Below are positions 50,313-61,700 of a stretch of 64,000 bases of DNA, in pieces (within the stretch, counting starts at the first letter, position 1; every line of letters begins with the position of its first letter). Location: contig NC_089177.1 of NCBI RefSeq assembly GCF_947507565.1, positions 3,100,001-3,164,000 on the forward strand, given 5' to 3'. Under the pieces are notes generated by a model. That model was not told where the DNA came from and ran no database searches. It saw only the letters and a list, made by a program, of their open reading frames with translations. Source of the stretch: Oscarella lobularis (Eukaryota; Porifera; Homoscleromorpha; Homosclerophorida; Oscarellidae). The position numbers were made by a program, and so were the translations under genes.

Positions 50313-51779
50313 ATGTTCGCGAAAAAGCCTCGAAAGCCGAAAGCCCAGTTCAAATTACGCGTCGAGCTGCCAACGGACGTCGTCGTCGATCTCGAAAAAA
50401 TCAACCCGACGACGAAAGTCTCCCAATTCAAGCTCCACATCGAAAAAGAGCTCGGCATTCCGTCGAATCTCCAACGCCTCAGCTATCTCGACGCCGTCGA
50501 CTTGCCGGACGCGACCAATCTTCAGCACAGCGACATCGTCTCGGAGGCGACGATTCGACTCTCGACGTGGACGAATTGGGACGCGTTATTGTGCTCGAGT
50601 TTGCGCGGCGACGCGCGTTCCCTTCTCGCGCGCGGCGACGTCGACGTCGACGGCGCGCCGTCGTCGTCGCCATGGCATCGAAAGCGCGCGTGGACGGCGC
50701 TCTACGTCGCCGCCCACTGGGGCCACTTCGACGTTTTGTTGCGCATGTTAGAACGAGGAGTCGACGTCAACGAGAGAGCGCCGTCGGGACGCACTGCGTT
50801 GCACGCGGCCGCCTATATGGGAAACTGGAAGTGTCTTTGCGCTTTGTTGGAAAAAGGCGCTGATATCAGTGTTCTGGATGAATCTGGGTCGACTGCTTTG
50901 GATTTGGCGAAATCGCAGTCGAAGCCTCAGTGCAAGCAATGCGAACGGAGTCTGACGTTTTGCTCGTGGAATTTGCAGAAGAAATCGATTGAAGAACGGG
51001 AACGCGACCTCGTTGTCTCCGTTGATAAATTGAGAGAGAACGGCGATAGGCGAGCGCATCAGTTCGCCGATTCGTCGCTGAGAACGTGGCTCAAAGGAGA
51101 CCGATCGCAACTGTACATGTTTCATACTCCCAACCCGTTTCCATGTCCTCCTCCGCCTCGAGGAAAGGCAAAACCAAAGCGCGTTTTATTTGCTTCAACT
51201 TCTTCGCGTAGACGAGGCGGTGGTGGCGGCGGCGGCGGCAATTGGTTTGATCAGGATCGAGCGATGGATTTTGTGCCGTCTGGTCGTGATTTGATGATGT
51301 ACAGTGAGTCGGCGCTGCAGGGAAAGAAGCATAGGCCTGTACGAGTTGTTCCAAGTCCTTCAAGCCTAAGACCACCAAGTATAACTCCGTCACCTCTGAT
51401 GTTTGCTCGTCGAAGTGTGAGATCCAGGTCGGATTCAGAAGCACGATGCAGGTAGCAAAATAAGAATCATATATTACTGTAATAAGGGATTTATTCTTGG
51501 GGCATTAGTTCTACCAGTACCGAAGTAATTGACTTCCACGCGTGGTTGAGTCAAAAGCGGGACCAGTGGAAAAGCGAAATCGCCGAATCGAGGAAGCGTC
51601 AGGAAGTGCTCGAAGAGCAAACGCGCGTTCATAAAGAACAGAGAGAGAAGCAAGCGCAAGCCAAGTACGAGCAGTGGACGGAAAAGAAAAAGACCGAGCC
51701 AAAACCAAAACGAGACAAAGAGATATCGCGCATCGAAGAGCTTCGGAGCAAAGCACGTCATTTGACAGCTGTGCGATGA
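50313..51779 (+). CDS. ANKRD60: Ankyrin repeat domain protein 60-like, with ubiquitin-like domain
   Basis: Two exons (50313-51451 and 51509-51779) give 469 residues. A ubiquitin-like domain is at about residues 10-90 (FKLRVELPTDVVVDLEKIN through LSYLDAVDLPDATNLQHSDI). Ankyrin repeats at about 95-205 include WTALYVAAHWGHFDVLLRML, SGRTALHAAAYMGNWKCLCA and LLEKGADISVLDESGSTALD. The rest is low complexity with a run of glycines, then a basic-acidic coiled coil ending SKARHLTAVR. The C-terminal block DFHAWLSQKRDQWKSE is of the kind seen after the ankyrins in the family. The start is the first ATG of the conserved frame. The function of ANKRD60 is unknown. I rest the name on the UBL-plus-ankyrin order. 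Confidence 0.75.
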
Positions 51780-52237
51780 ACGGAGAAAATGTATTAGTTT
51801 ATTTATTCAGAAACGAGCGCGCACGCGCTAGTGAAGGCATGCGCATGGTGGATACTAGTATCCGTGTCTCCACTGGGCATCGCGCCTGCTGTCGCCCGCC
51901 TCTGCAATCGCGTAATAGCTCGAAGGAAAGCCAGAGTCGCGCGTCGAAGAGAGAGAACTGCAGCAAAGCGTTTTATTTCGTATCGAATGTTAGAAAGCTC
52001 CCACTATCTCGCATACTGTCACTCCATCGTCCTCAAAAGAAAAGATAGGTACGTCATAAATGCGTATACTACGTGTGCATGGAATAAAGCGAATGGCAGT
52101 CACGTTCTGTCAAGTGTATGATCATATATACTGTATAGGCCTATATGTAGGTGTTGAGAGCGAAAATGTCGAGTCCCCAATGTTCTCTAGCAATAGGTCA
52201 ATGACTGTCTAATCTAAACAATTGAGAGAGTGAAAAC
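51780..52237. other. Intergenic gap between convergent genes
   Basis: This 458-bp region separates the convergent ANKRD60 and thrombospondin genes and should hold both 3' UTRs. A plus-strand frame from 51831 (GTG start) encodes 96 residues with a short hydrophobic and a long arginine-rich stretch. It lacks an ATG at its start, so I do not call a gene. AT-rich sequence with possible polyadenylation signals follows. Confidence 0.45.
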
Positions 52238-55200
52238 TTAGACGGAGAGAAGCCTAGCTGTGGTCATACCTCTGCACGCGTAGTTCAAATCGGACCAAAT
52301 GACGCGCGGCTGCGAAAAAACGAAGAAGCCGAGACGTCCGCCGCGGAGCGTGTAGTCGTACAGATCGCCGGAGTCGACAATCATTTCCGATCCTTCATAG
52401 ATCACGACCCTAGGGGTGAGAAACGAGTGAAATTATTGACTAACGGATCGACGTCCTTTTACCTAATGAGTCCGGTTTGGGGCCTGTGCTTCAGCGTCCA
52501 TCTGTAGGCGGTATACGGCTTCCATCCCACCTCATTTTCATCGCGCCAAATTGTGGTGACTTCATTTGCGGTGGACTCGGTGTTCCACAAAGCGTTACGT
52601 AAACGATGCCCGGGCCCACTTCTAGACACGACTTTCTAAAACGTCAACCGAACGAATCAAACTCGAGGTCGTATCTAAGAGGTATCTAAGGACCTTGATG
52701 TGCAAGCCGGCTCGACCGACGGCGACAAAAGGTCTCCTCTCGCTGTACGTTTCCGTCGATCGTTTCCACATGATGGCGTAGAATTTGCGATTATTCTGAA
52801 AACTGAAGACGAATCCCGCGTAGTCGTCGTCCTTGTCCGTATTGATAAAGAACGTCCCGTTGAAGTCGACGCCGCCGAAAAAGTGATATCCGACGGCGAG
52901 CGCCGGATCGCTGTCGGCCGACTGAACGACTTCGGAACCGCGAGCTTGAATGCGCCAGCGCGGCGGCATTTTCGGTTTCGACGTCAAATTGACGCGCTGG
53001 AACATGGTGAAGTCCGTGCGATCGATTTCCTTATTGAAAGGACACACGTCGACGTCGTCGTCGAAGCCGTCTCCGTCGGAATCGGTCTGACATATGTCCC
53101 CAATTCCGTCCACTAGACAAAGAACGTTTTAGTTGTTTAAGTCGTTTGTTTTATATAGGCTCGATCTTCTCACTGTCCAAGTCTTGCTGGTTACGGTTGG
53201 CTCGAATTCGACAATTATCGGTACTGTCCGGTATGCCATCGTCGTCGTCGTCGCTATCGCACACGTCGCCGAAACCGTCGCGATCGTGATCTCGCTGGGC
53301 GGCGTTCGCCTTTCTCGGGCACAAATCCAAGTCGTCCTGGATGCCGTCGCGATCTCTATCGGTGTTGAAATCGCACGGATCGCCGACCATGTCCTCGTCG
53401 ACGTCCAACTGGTCGACGTTTCGCACGTACGGACAATTGTCGCAGTGATCGCCGAGCCCGTCGTTGTCGACGTCCATTTGCTCGCCGTTGCTCACGAGCG
53501 GGCAATTGTCGGCGGAGCCGAGAATTCCGTCGTCGTCCGGATCAGGATCGCACGCGTCGCCGAGACCGTCCGAATCGTAATCCTGCTGAAGGGGATTGTA
53601 GAGATTGGGGCAGTTGTCGCACAGGTCGCCGACGTCGTCCATGTCGTCGTCGTCTTGTTCGTCGTTTGGAATCAAGTAGCAATTGTCCTAGACGAATATA
53701 CGTCATAACTTCCGTCGTTGATTTATCTATTAGATTCAAACCTCTTCGTCGATGACGCCGTCGTTGTCGTCATCTTCGTCGCAGGCGTCGCCGATTTTGT
53801 CGCCATCTCTGTCTTCCTGTCCGCTATTGGGAACGGTGGGACAATTGTCCTGCGGAAAAAAGTCGGTTTGTGAATGATCCCACTTTCTCTTTCTCTTCTT
53901 TATTTATTCGAACCTTTTGGCAGAACTTTCCGAACGTACAATTGGCGATTTCCTCGTCCGGGTAGCGATCGAGATCGGTGTCTACGATGCATCGTCCGTC
54001 TTTGAAGTAGTGCCCGATTTCGGGACACACGCACACGAACGACAAATTGCCGTACGGTCGACACTTGAAATTGCCCGTGCAATTGTGCCAGCCGAGCGGG
54101 CAAACGTTCACCAGCACGCACTGGTCGTCGGCGCGATTCTCTCGCGAATATCCAGGATCGCAAGGACCGCATTTGAAGCCGCCCTTCGCCAGAAAAAAAA
54201 AATCAAAAAGGAAAAGCGAGGTAATTTATTTGTACGTACTTGAGTATTGATGCACGACGAATGGCGACATCCACCGTTGTTGGTGGCGCATTCGTTGATG
54301 TCGGTGCATACTTGTTTTCGCGCGTTTGCCTGCACCAGACCGGAGCCTTTCGTTTTTCCGCCGGAAAATCCCGCTGGACAGGCATCGCATCGATAGCTGC
54401 CTAGCTTATTGCGACATTTCACGTTCTCAAAGCACGGATTCGCCTTCCTGCACTAAAAGGAGGAAAGAAGTATTTAGAGCCAGCCAGCCAGACACAGCTC
54501 TTCCATCCTGTCCTTACTTCATTAACGTCTTCGCACGATTTTCCATCACCAGTGTAGCCAACCGGACACGGATCACACTCGTACTCGGTTTCACTCAGAG
54601 GATTGCACTTAACTTTGGAAAAACACGGGTGTGGCTTGCAGGGGTCTATAACAGGAACAGAAAGTTAATGAAGTTCCGCTTCCAGAAATTCGACACCTAC
54701 TTGGACACTCCTCCAGGACGCACACGCCTGTTGACACTGCGCTACCCGAGCAATTTCGTCCACCGTATTGAGGCTCTGGATTAGAGCACAAGCGAGTGCG
54801 CGAGTGAACTCCACTGTCGCACGTCACAGAACAGCTAGACCACGACGACCAAGCGCTCCAGCCTCCGTGTACTACAGAACGAAGAGATAACAGTGCACGG
54901 TTTTCTTTACGTTTCCGAACCCATACTTGGGCAGTGGTTGGTATTGCAGGATTGACTTTGCACGCTCGGTCCCGTGCAATTGTGTCCGCCCGGATTCCCT
55001 GTCAAACGATCGCAGCTCCGCATCCGCGTTTGCGTTCCGCCGCCGCACGTTTTAGAGCACGTGCCCCACACGGGCGTCCATGGCGCCCACGTGACGGCAA
55101 CGTCCGCTCGACTACCACCAACTACAAGGTTCAATTCATGTTGGAAAAAAAATCTCTTCTAGTTCAAATTACCATAGCATGTAGGGCAGCATTCGCCTGA

Positions 55201-56819
55201 TTTTATAGACGGGAGTTTGCAGTCGAGCGGCGGGCACGACGTCAGCTCGCACGAGACGATATTATTCTGTGAAAAAAAAACCGGACAGCGTAAAAAGGAG
55301 TGCCGCCAAAAAAATAAGAAGCGGCCGCCAAAGGAGCCGAAGGGCGTCTAGTGCATTGTGGCCGCTCAAGGTCGCTGCTGCCGGGGACGAGCGTCTCGAA
55401 GGGACTTCTAATTATACGCCGCTAAGTCAATCAAGGGTGACCGCCGCCTACATTTTAGTGTTCCATCTAGTCAAACATCTGGCTAAAGGGGACGGAATTT
55501 GCTCGCGGCACTCAAGTCGAAACCGATTGAGACCGCCTGCCAACAGTACGCAGAACAGGCGGTAACTCTTCCGTCTCGACGCGGAAGGAATGCGTAATGG
55601 ACGGATAGGACGGGTCGCAGACTAGTGACCACCTTGCCAGTTTCTGCTTACAACATGCAGCAGTTCCATTAGTAAGGAGGTCGTACGCGTGCATGGCATA
55701 TATGCGCGTATGCAGACGACTTACTCTGCAAATGCAGTTCACGCAGGGGTCGTCTGGAGAAACAAACTCGTCACCTTCTTCGTATGTCGTATTTCCGTGT
55801 TTGCATAGAGGTTTAGAGGGGCCCTGAGAAAAAAAAGGCTCAACAGCTGCGGCGAATCAAGTACGTGGGACGGCTTACGGTCCAACGGAGCCAGTTGATA
55901 TAGTCGACAAGCGGTGGAATGGCAGGACAATCGGAACAATCGTAAATGTCCAAAAGACCTGATCAGCTCCCATTAGACAATACAGTAGAAAGGACGTGCG
56001 CTCATCCGCATACCAGTCACGAAAAGAGACTTCTGTTCCGAAGTGCATTGAGGTCCGAGCACGGCGTGAGTCAACATAGACATGGACAAGATGAACTTCA
56101 TGTTTTTCACCGAACCCTAGGAAACGTGGGCACGTGCAATGCGTGCCTGCGATCGCTACTAAAATCCATACCCGATACGGTGGGCGACTTCGAATGAACG
56201 CCGTCGTCTGGCCGACTCTCAGCTGCATGTTCTTCTCGTACGGCGTGTTGTAAATCGGACTTTGCAACGCTTGCTCGCCGACCAGTAGACAATTTACGAA
56301 GAGCGCCGCCTTCATTTCGTGCACGATCAAGACGACGTCGTGAAAACGATCGGCGGCGAGAGCGACGTGGGAGAACGTCGCGACGACGTTGTTGCCCTTG
56401 ACGCTGTACTCCAAATGGAAGCTCGATCGTCGCGCGTCGTAGAAGATACGCATGTTCGCCGGTCGATGAGAATGCGGCGTGTCGACGGAGACGAGCGTGC
56501 CGGCCTGAGCGGGAGCCGGCTTGATCGACGCCGTCCAGACGAACCCTTTATTTTGCTCGACGTTGCGAAGAAACGTTTTCGTCTCGTCCTCGTTCAGATT
56601 GAAAATCTCGTTCGGCGAGTCGATTCCGAAGTCGTGCGTGGGCGGCTTGCCCGTCATGGTGGCGCCCGTCGCTGCCATGACGTCGAGTTCCATCTCGGCG
56701 GCGTCGGAAATGGAGCTGACGAGGCTCAGTAGTGTTAGAACTAGAACAGCTACAAGAAAGATGGTGATAAGCCGTTCATTCTGGCGACGAGATGCAGATG
56801 ACGGTACTCTACCTTTCAT
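52238..56819 (-). CDS. Thrombospondin, subgroup A-like (LamG-VWC-TSR-EGF-type 3-L-lectin)
   Basis: A secreted, calcium-binding matrix glycoprotein in about sixteen exons. The domain order is as follows. A hydrophobic signal or anchor lies near residues 18-40 ([20 protein letters not shown]). An N-terminal LamG/TSPN domain follows ([22 protein letters not shown]). Next is a VWC module (CVNCICR..CCPTC), then two TSP type 1 repeats (near 55080: [20 protein letters not shown]; near 54830: [17 protein letters not shown]). EGF repeats include calcium-binding DVNECRKANPC and [12 protein letters not shown]. Tandem type 3 repeats follow ([19 protein letters not shown] near 53790 and on to 53080). The C-terminal L-lectin domain gives [20 protein letters not shown] (human [20 protein letters not shown]). 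It lacks the third TSR of human TSP1. The protein ends in a short tail at the TAA near 52238. Confidence 0.92.
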
Positions 56820-58755
56820 AGTGACTTGTTCTTCGCGCTCTGCACGATCTCGTTTCCTGGACGCGCTTATATAGGCGTATGTTGTCCTGAGGATACAAGT
56901 GTCATTAGATAAGCGGGGCGCCTAATTAGATTTCCAAGCTGACCTAGCGCTTTGGTACTTTCTCATTGTCTGCATAATTTGTCGGCATTCTCCTGACCAA
57001 AACGAACTGACTGGTAAAGTATTCTGACTCTTCTTCTGTGTTTTGGCCAGATTTTTTCATAGCGGTCGAAGACGCCTTCTCTCCTGGTTGGTGACCTCAT
57101 CCTCAAGTATAGTCTGCGTGTGGCATAATTGATCTCTCGCCTCTAATGCTCCTCCCTAAGCTGACAGCGAGCACGCACTAACTAGAAAACCCTCTTTTCG
57201 TGCCGCCACAAGGAAGTCTCATTTTACAAATCGAAGTATTCAGCAGATTCCACGTCCGCAAACGAAACGATTTCACGTCTGCTTCTCCTTCATCGTGATC
57301 GACATCGCTTAGTATCGATCGCCGTTTCAGTTACGTAGCGACACCACACTAATGAACCGCTCGCTGACGTTCTGCCAGTAGAAGTGTCACCCCCCAAGTG
57401 TCGTCGCGCCTGAAAAAACATTCGCTGGCACGAAAGGCTTCCTTCCATCTATATTTTAAACAATAGAAAAATAACAGTCATTTCTCTGTATCACGCAGAT
57501 AACGACTTACGTCAGCATAGCGGAAGTTCCGCGAATAACTCTATAGGAGGAAATGACGCTTCTGGAACCGAGGGGACCGTCGACGCCTGGCGCGTCTCGC
57601 CACAGGACCGGACGAACGACAATCTTCTCTCGGGAATCATTCCGTGCTCGTGAGAATATTACGTTAGACGGAGTCGCCCCATCGGCCCACTTCCGAGCGA
57701 GTCAGTACGGTGAGAAACGTGAAGGCATTCGATTGCTTACGAACAAAAGTGGTCTAATTTAGCACGAATAATAGGGCTTAAACAATTACAAGTGTGCCAG
57801 AAAGGGGTAAGTCGAAACATACCACGAGGGCGGAACCGGACACTTACAAGCACGCGATCGACTGATCATATCTGGGAACTTCTCGGGAGAAGCCAACTGC
57901 ATCGACTATCTAATCTATCGCAGGCGGCAGTGTCGCAAGCGTTGCCTTGGCAAAAAGAACAACACCACACCTTAAACGAGTTATTTTGCGCCGAAACGGT
58001 ATGCCAATGGGACAAGCAACGGGGGAAGCCGGGTCGGTTTAGTCCTAATTAAACTGTAGCCGCCAGACTCTGTTTACATCAAAGGTTATCAGTGCACGAA
58101 TGCCAAGAAACAGGTCGCTGAACAGATGGTAAGTAGAAAATTAGTCGCATTTGCTCCCAGCTAGGTCGGAGCGATGTTTACCATGTTTGGCCAACAAAAA
58201 GATGTAATGCTGCCGGCTAGGAAACCTGTAACCGCGGTTTCTATTTCACGCCTGCACGACTGTGCATCATCTGGCTCTGGTCACAGAGAGACGCTAGCTG
58301 GCGACCCCCAAGGTTGGACGAAGTCACCTCCCCAAACCTATTAGTAGCTATAACTGTTCAAGTGAGCCCAAATTATTCGATGTCGTTGACTCAAACATGT
58401 CGGGCCTTTCTAAGCATGCTTCCTCGCAGAGCTTCGTTCCTTCCCTCTTCATAGCGCTTCACTATCTATTTTTGCATAAAGTAGGCGACTGCTGAGAGAT
58501 GCGTTACGCGGATGCTATCACCACTGTATCACAAGCCAATTAGTGCATAATTTCACTGTAAGGACTCTCTCTCTCTCTCTCTCTCTCTCCGTGCCTCTGG
58601 CTGTGATCCAATAGTCACCAAAGTCCGACAGGACGTTGCTTCTCCAGGAAGTTTTTTTCGGAACTCCCACGCGTCCCGCGCTTCCCGCGCAATGCTTCGT
58701 AACGCACGTTACGCTTTGTGTAGTAACGAAAAATAACTGTAGTAACGCCTGCACG
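56820..58755. other. 1.9-kb gene-free region between divergent genes
   Basis: This is the longest stretch without a gene. It lies between the thrombospondin start (minus) and the rotatin start (plus), so it should contain both promoters and probably thrombospondin regulatory sequence. Only short unconserved frames are present (such as 57553-57762 and 57792-58052), with no splice-consistent neighbours. A (CT)n run lies at 58564-58590. I see no TIRs, tRNA or other element. Confidence 0.5.
58564..58590. repeat. (CT)n microsatellite near the rotatin promoter
   Basis: A run of about thirteen CT units lies roughly 170-190 bp upstream of the rotatin ATG. Similar but shorter CT/GA runs occur near 19580 (ENY2 intron) and 35166 (3' of the multidomain gene). 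Confidence 0.85.
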
Positions 58756-61700
58756 ATGGAAATCGCCGTTTTGGATTCGATCATAGAAAAACTCGGTCAC
58801 AGACTGTCCCAAGTTCGTGTCGGAGCACTAAAAAGTCTCAAATTCAAGCTCGATAACGCAATTGTCGACGCCGCCGACTTGGTCCATCGCAAAGACGCCG
58901 CAAAGAGCCTTCTCGAGTGGTTCAATCGCGACGAAATTCCAATGAAAGGCGAAGTCTTAGACCTGCTTCATCGTCTCGTCGCAGTAAGACGAAAGAAAAA
59001 CTCGATTTCTCGCGTAGACTAAGATTTTTACCTCAGTGCAGCAGCGGAGTCGATACATTGAACTCTCTGGGCGCCATGCAGTATTTATCGCGACTGCGCG
59101 GCTCGCTCGACGTAGAGCATCGCAGTCAAATCGACGCGATAGTCGAGAAACTGCTCCACCTACCTCCAAATCGATCTTTGGCCGAGATTTCGATCCCGTC
59201 CTCGACTCTCACTATTGAAGCGAACGACGCTACCTCCTTGCCGGAGGCGATCGTTCCGACTCTAGATCAGGCTATAGTGGAACCGTCGTGTCGTAGTCCG
59301 CCCGATAGTTATTTTCCTCTCGTTCAATTGTCGTCGAACGACGAGCAGATTTTGGATTCGGCTACAGCGTATGAATATCATCAGCGCAGTCGCGTCCGAG
59401 TTTTGATACAGGAAACTTAGTCAATAGAATGCATGACCACGGTGTTCAACATATTGGCTAGTTAGCTGTATGGAAACTTGGGCGTTGGCTTCTGCATGCG
59501 CATGTAGTTTAGTTTACTCTAGACTTATTGGGCGTTTTTAGGCAATTACACGGAAGTGAACTCGATCTTCTGGTCAAGTCGTGTCACTTCGCGAGAGACG
59601 TTCTCTTTTCGGATTTTCCAGCCGAAGTCTTTCTACAGAGACCCCGTCTCGTCGACGTAAATGAAACGGGACGCGTAGCCTCTGTCACATGTCATGTGTA
59701 TAAATTCACGATAGGCGCTGATGAAACTCGTCTCTCGCGGCGGCCACGCTAACGACGTCCTGTCGACGGTTGCTATGGATTGCATCGCCGTTCTAGCGGA
59801 CAAAATTCGCCTGCGAGTGAAATCGTCTCGCGATCCCGCGCTAGTCAGTGCGAAAGGACTCGACGTCGACGATTCAGACAATCAGGTGGACTTACCCGTT
59901 CACGTGCCTATCGAAGAATTTGGACTTCAAGTGATGATTGCGAGCTTATCTGCAACGAAATCGGACCTTCTCGTACCGTCGGCTCTTTGCGCAATAAGCA
60001 AAGCTATTCGTCTGATAGAAGTATGGAGTTTCTTTGCGAACACGTTTCTGATTGAAACGCAGGTAGGCAGATATACTCGAGCGAAAACGGTCAGTCTACG
60101 TTTTATCTTCCCCAGGGGTCTCTTCTATGCCAGGCGTTGCAAGACTTTGGCGATCGTCTGTTTCATTTATCTCATCAGCTCGCCACCTGCGATGCGACGT
60201 CGTGTCGCTTTTCGCTTCTGGCGAATTCCAGAGCGGCTCTAGCCGTTGCTTTGGCTCGTTTTATTCGCTCGGCATTGAACGCTGACGAGAGCGATTCGAT
60301 TCCTCTATCATTGCAACAGTCAATATCGACTCTGGTCATCGATCAGTCAATGTACCTTGTGCATCCGTTCGTACGCGAGAAGCTGGAAGCGTACATGCAA
60401 AAAGCGGATCAGAAGCAATACAAAGTTAGTAGAAAAAACGTGGTCAGTTTTCCGTCGTCTAAGTTTTCTGGCCGGTCAAAAGGTTTTTGTTGGAGCGCTA
60501 TCTTTGATCGAGTCATTCAATTCCTTGCATCGCTGTCTATCAAACGAGCAAGTACTTTCTCCTTATCTTTTACACCGACGTACGTATTACTCTACGTGAC
60601 TCTTTAAGGATTTAGAAACAATAGAAGCAGGAATTCCAGCATTGATCTACTATCCCGTTGAAGGCTTTGTTGATATGGCGCTTGGTTCTTGCTTTGATGC
60701 GTAAGTAAACAATCGCGTTTATAGCCCGTTTCTGCGACATAATACGTAGGAGTGGTAACCAGAGAGAGAAAACGAAAGCCGTTAACGTCGTGCTGAAGCT
60801 ACTGGCTCACCCGTCGGAAAAAGTCCGCGTAGTATCGTATCAATTGATTGCGGGAAAATTGAAAAATATCACCCACGAAGCGTTGATTTGGGAAAGAGAA
60901 ATTATCGGCGAGGTGGCCGCTTTTGGGCTGTTTGACACTACTAAAGAGGTTCAAATAATAAACAACATCGCGATTATTTCAAATTTCTACTTAGATTGCT
61001 GCGTCGAGTTTAAAGATTTTGACAAAACTCTTTGTCCTTCTCGACACCTCTCCGTCTCTTTTCTCATCCCTGGAGGCATTTCTTCCTTACATTGAAGTAC
61101 GGCACCATTGAATCTGCCGCGTCTGGCATTTAAAATAAATTTTCTAGGGCTGCCTGGGAGATGACAACGAGTTCAACCACGTCGTCATGCGTCACCTAAA
61201 TCCTTTCACCGAGAGAGACGATAAGCAGTCGCCGCTATCAGAAGGAACAAAGAGAGTCGAATCTCTCTGTAGGCTGTTTTGTTCGAGAAATGCTCGGTAA
61301 GAGAAAAATGCAATGAGAGTGGGGCTATTTGAAATTGTTTTAGGATTCGAGGATGGGCGCTGTCGGCCGTTTGTCAGCGGCTATTTGGAAAGGATCCACG
61401 CGCTGTTTGCGCAGCTGAGGTCGATTCGTTGAATGACATTTTTATGCCGCAGTTTGGATTCAGTCTCGACATTCTCTCCACGGGCAGTCCTAGCCGAGTC
61501 GACGTAAGCAGATTGAGCGTTGATTTGCTGCATAGGGGAATCTCCTTTCTTTTGGCAGGACAAAAGCATCTTGCGACTTTTTTCTGTTCTCCTGTCAACC
61601 GACATTGATGTTTCTCTGAGGAAATCTGCTGGAGGACAGCTGATTATCGCCTTACGAAACCGAGACGTTCACTCTGCTGTGCTAGAGGCCGGTATGGTTT

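Noticed and set aside
50113-50751. 212-codon frame overlapping ANKRD60
   Set aside because: It is Ser/Arg/Thr-rich shadow coding in the second frame of the ubiquitin-like and ankyrin region.
51831-52121. Possible small membrane protein of 96 residues
   Set aside because: The frame starts at GTG, has no ATG in a suitable place, and sits in the expected 3' UTR of ANKRD60. No family was recognised.
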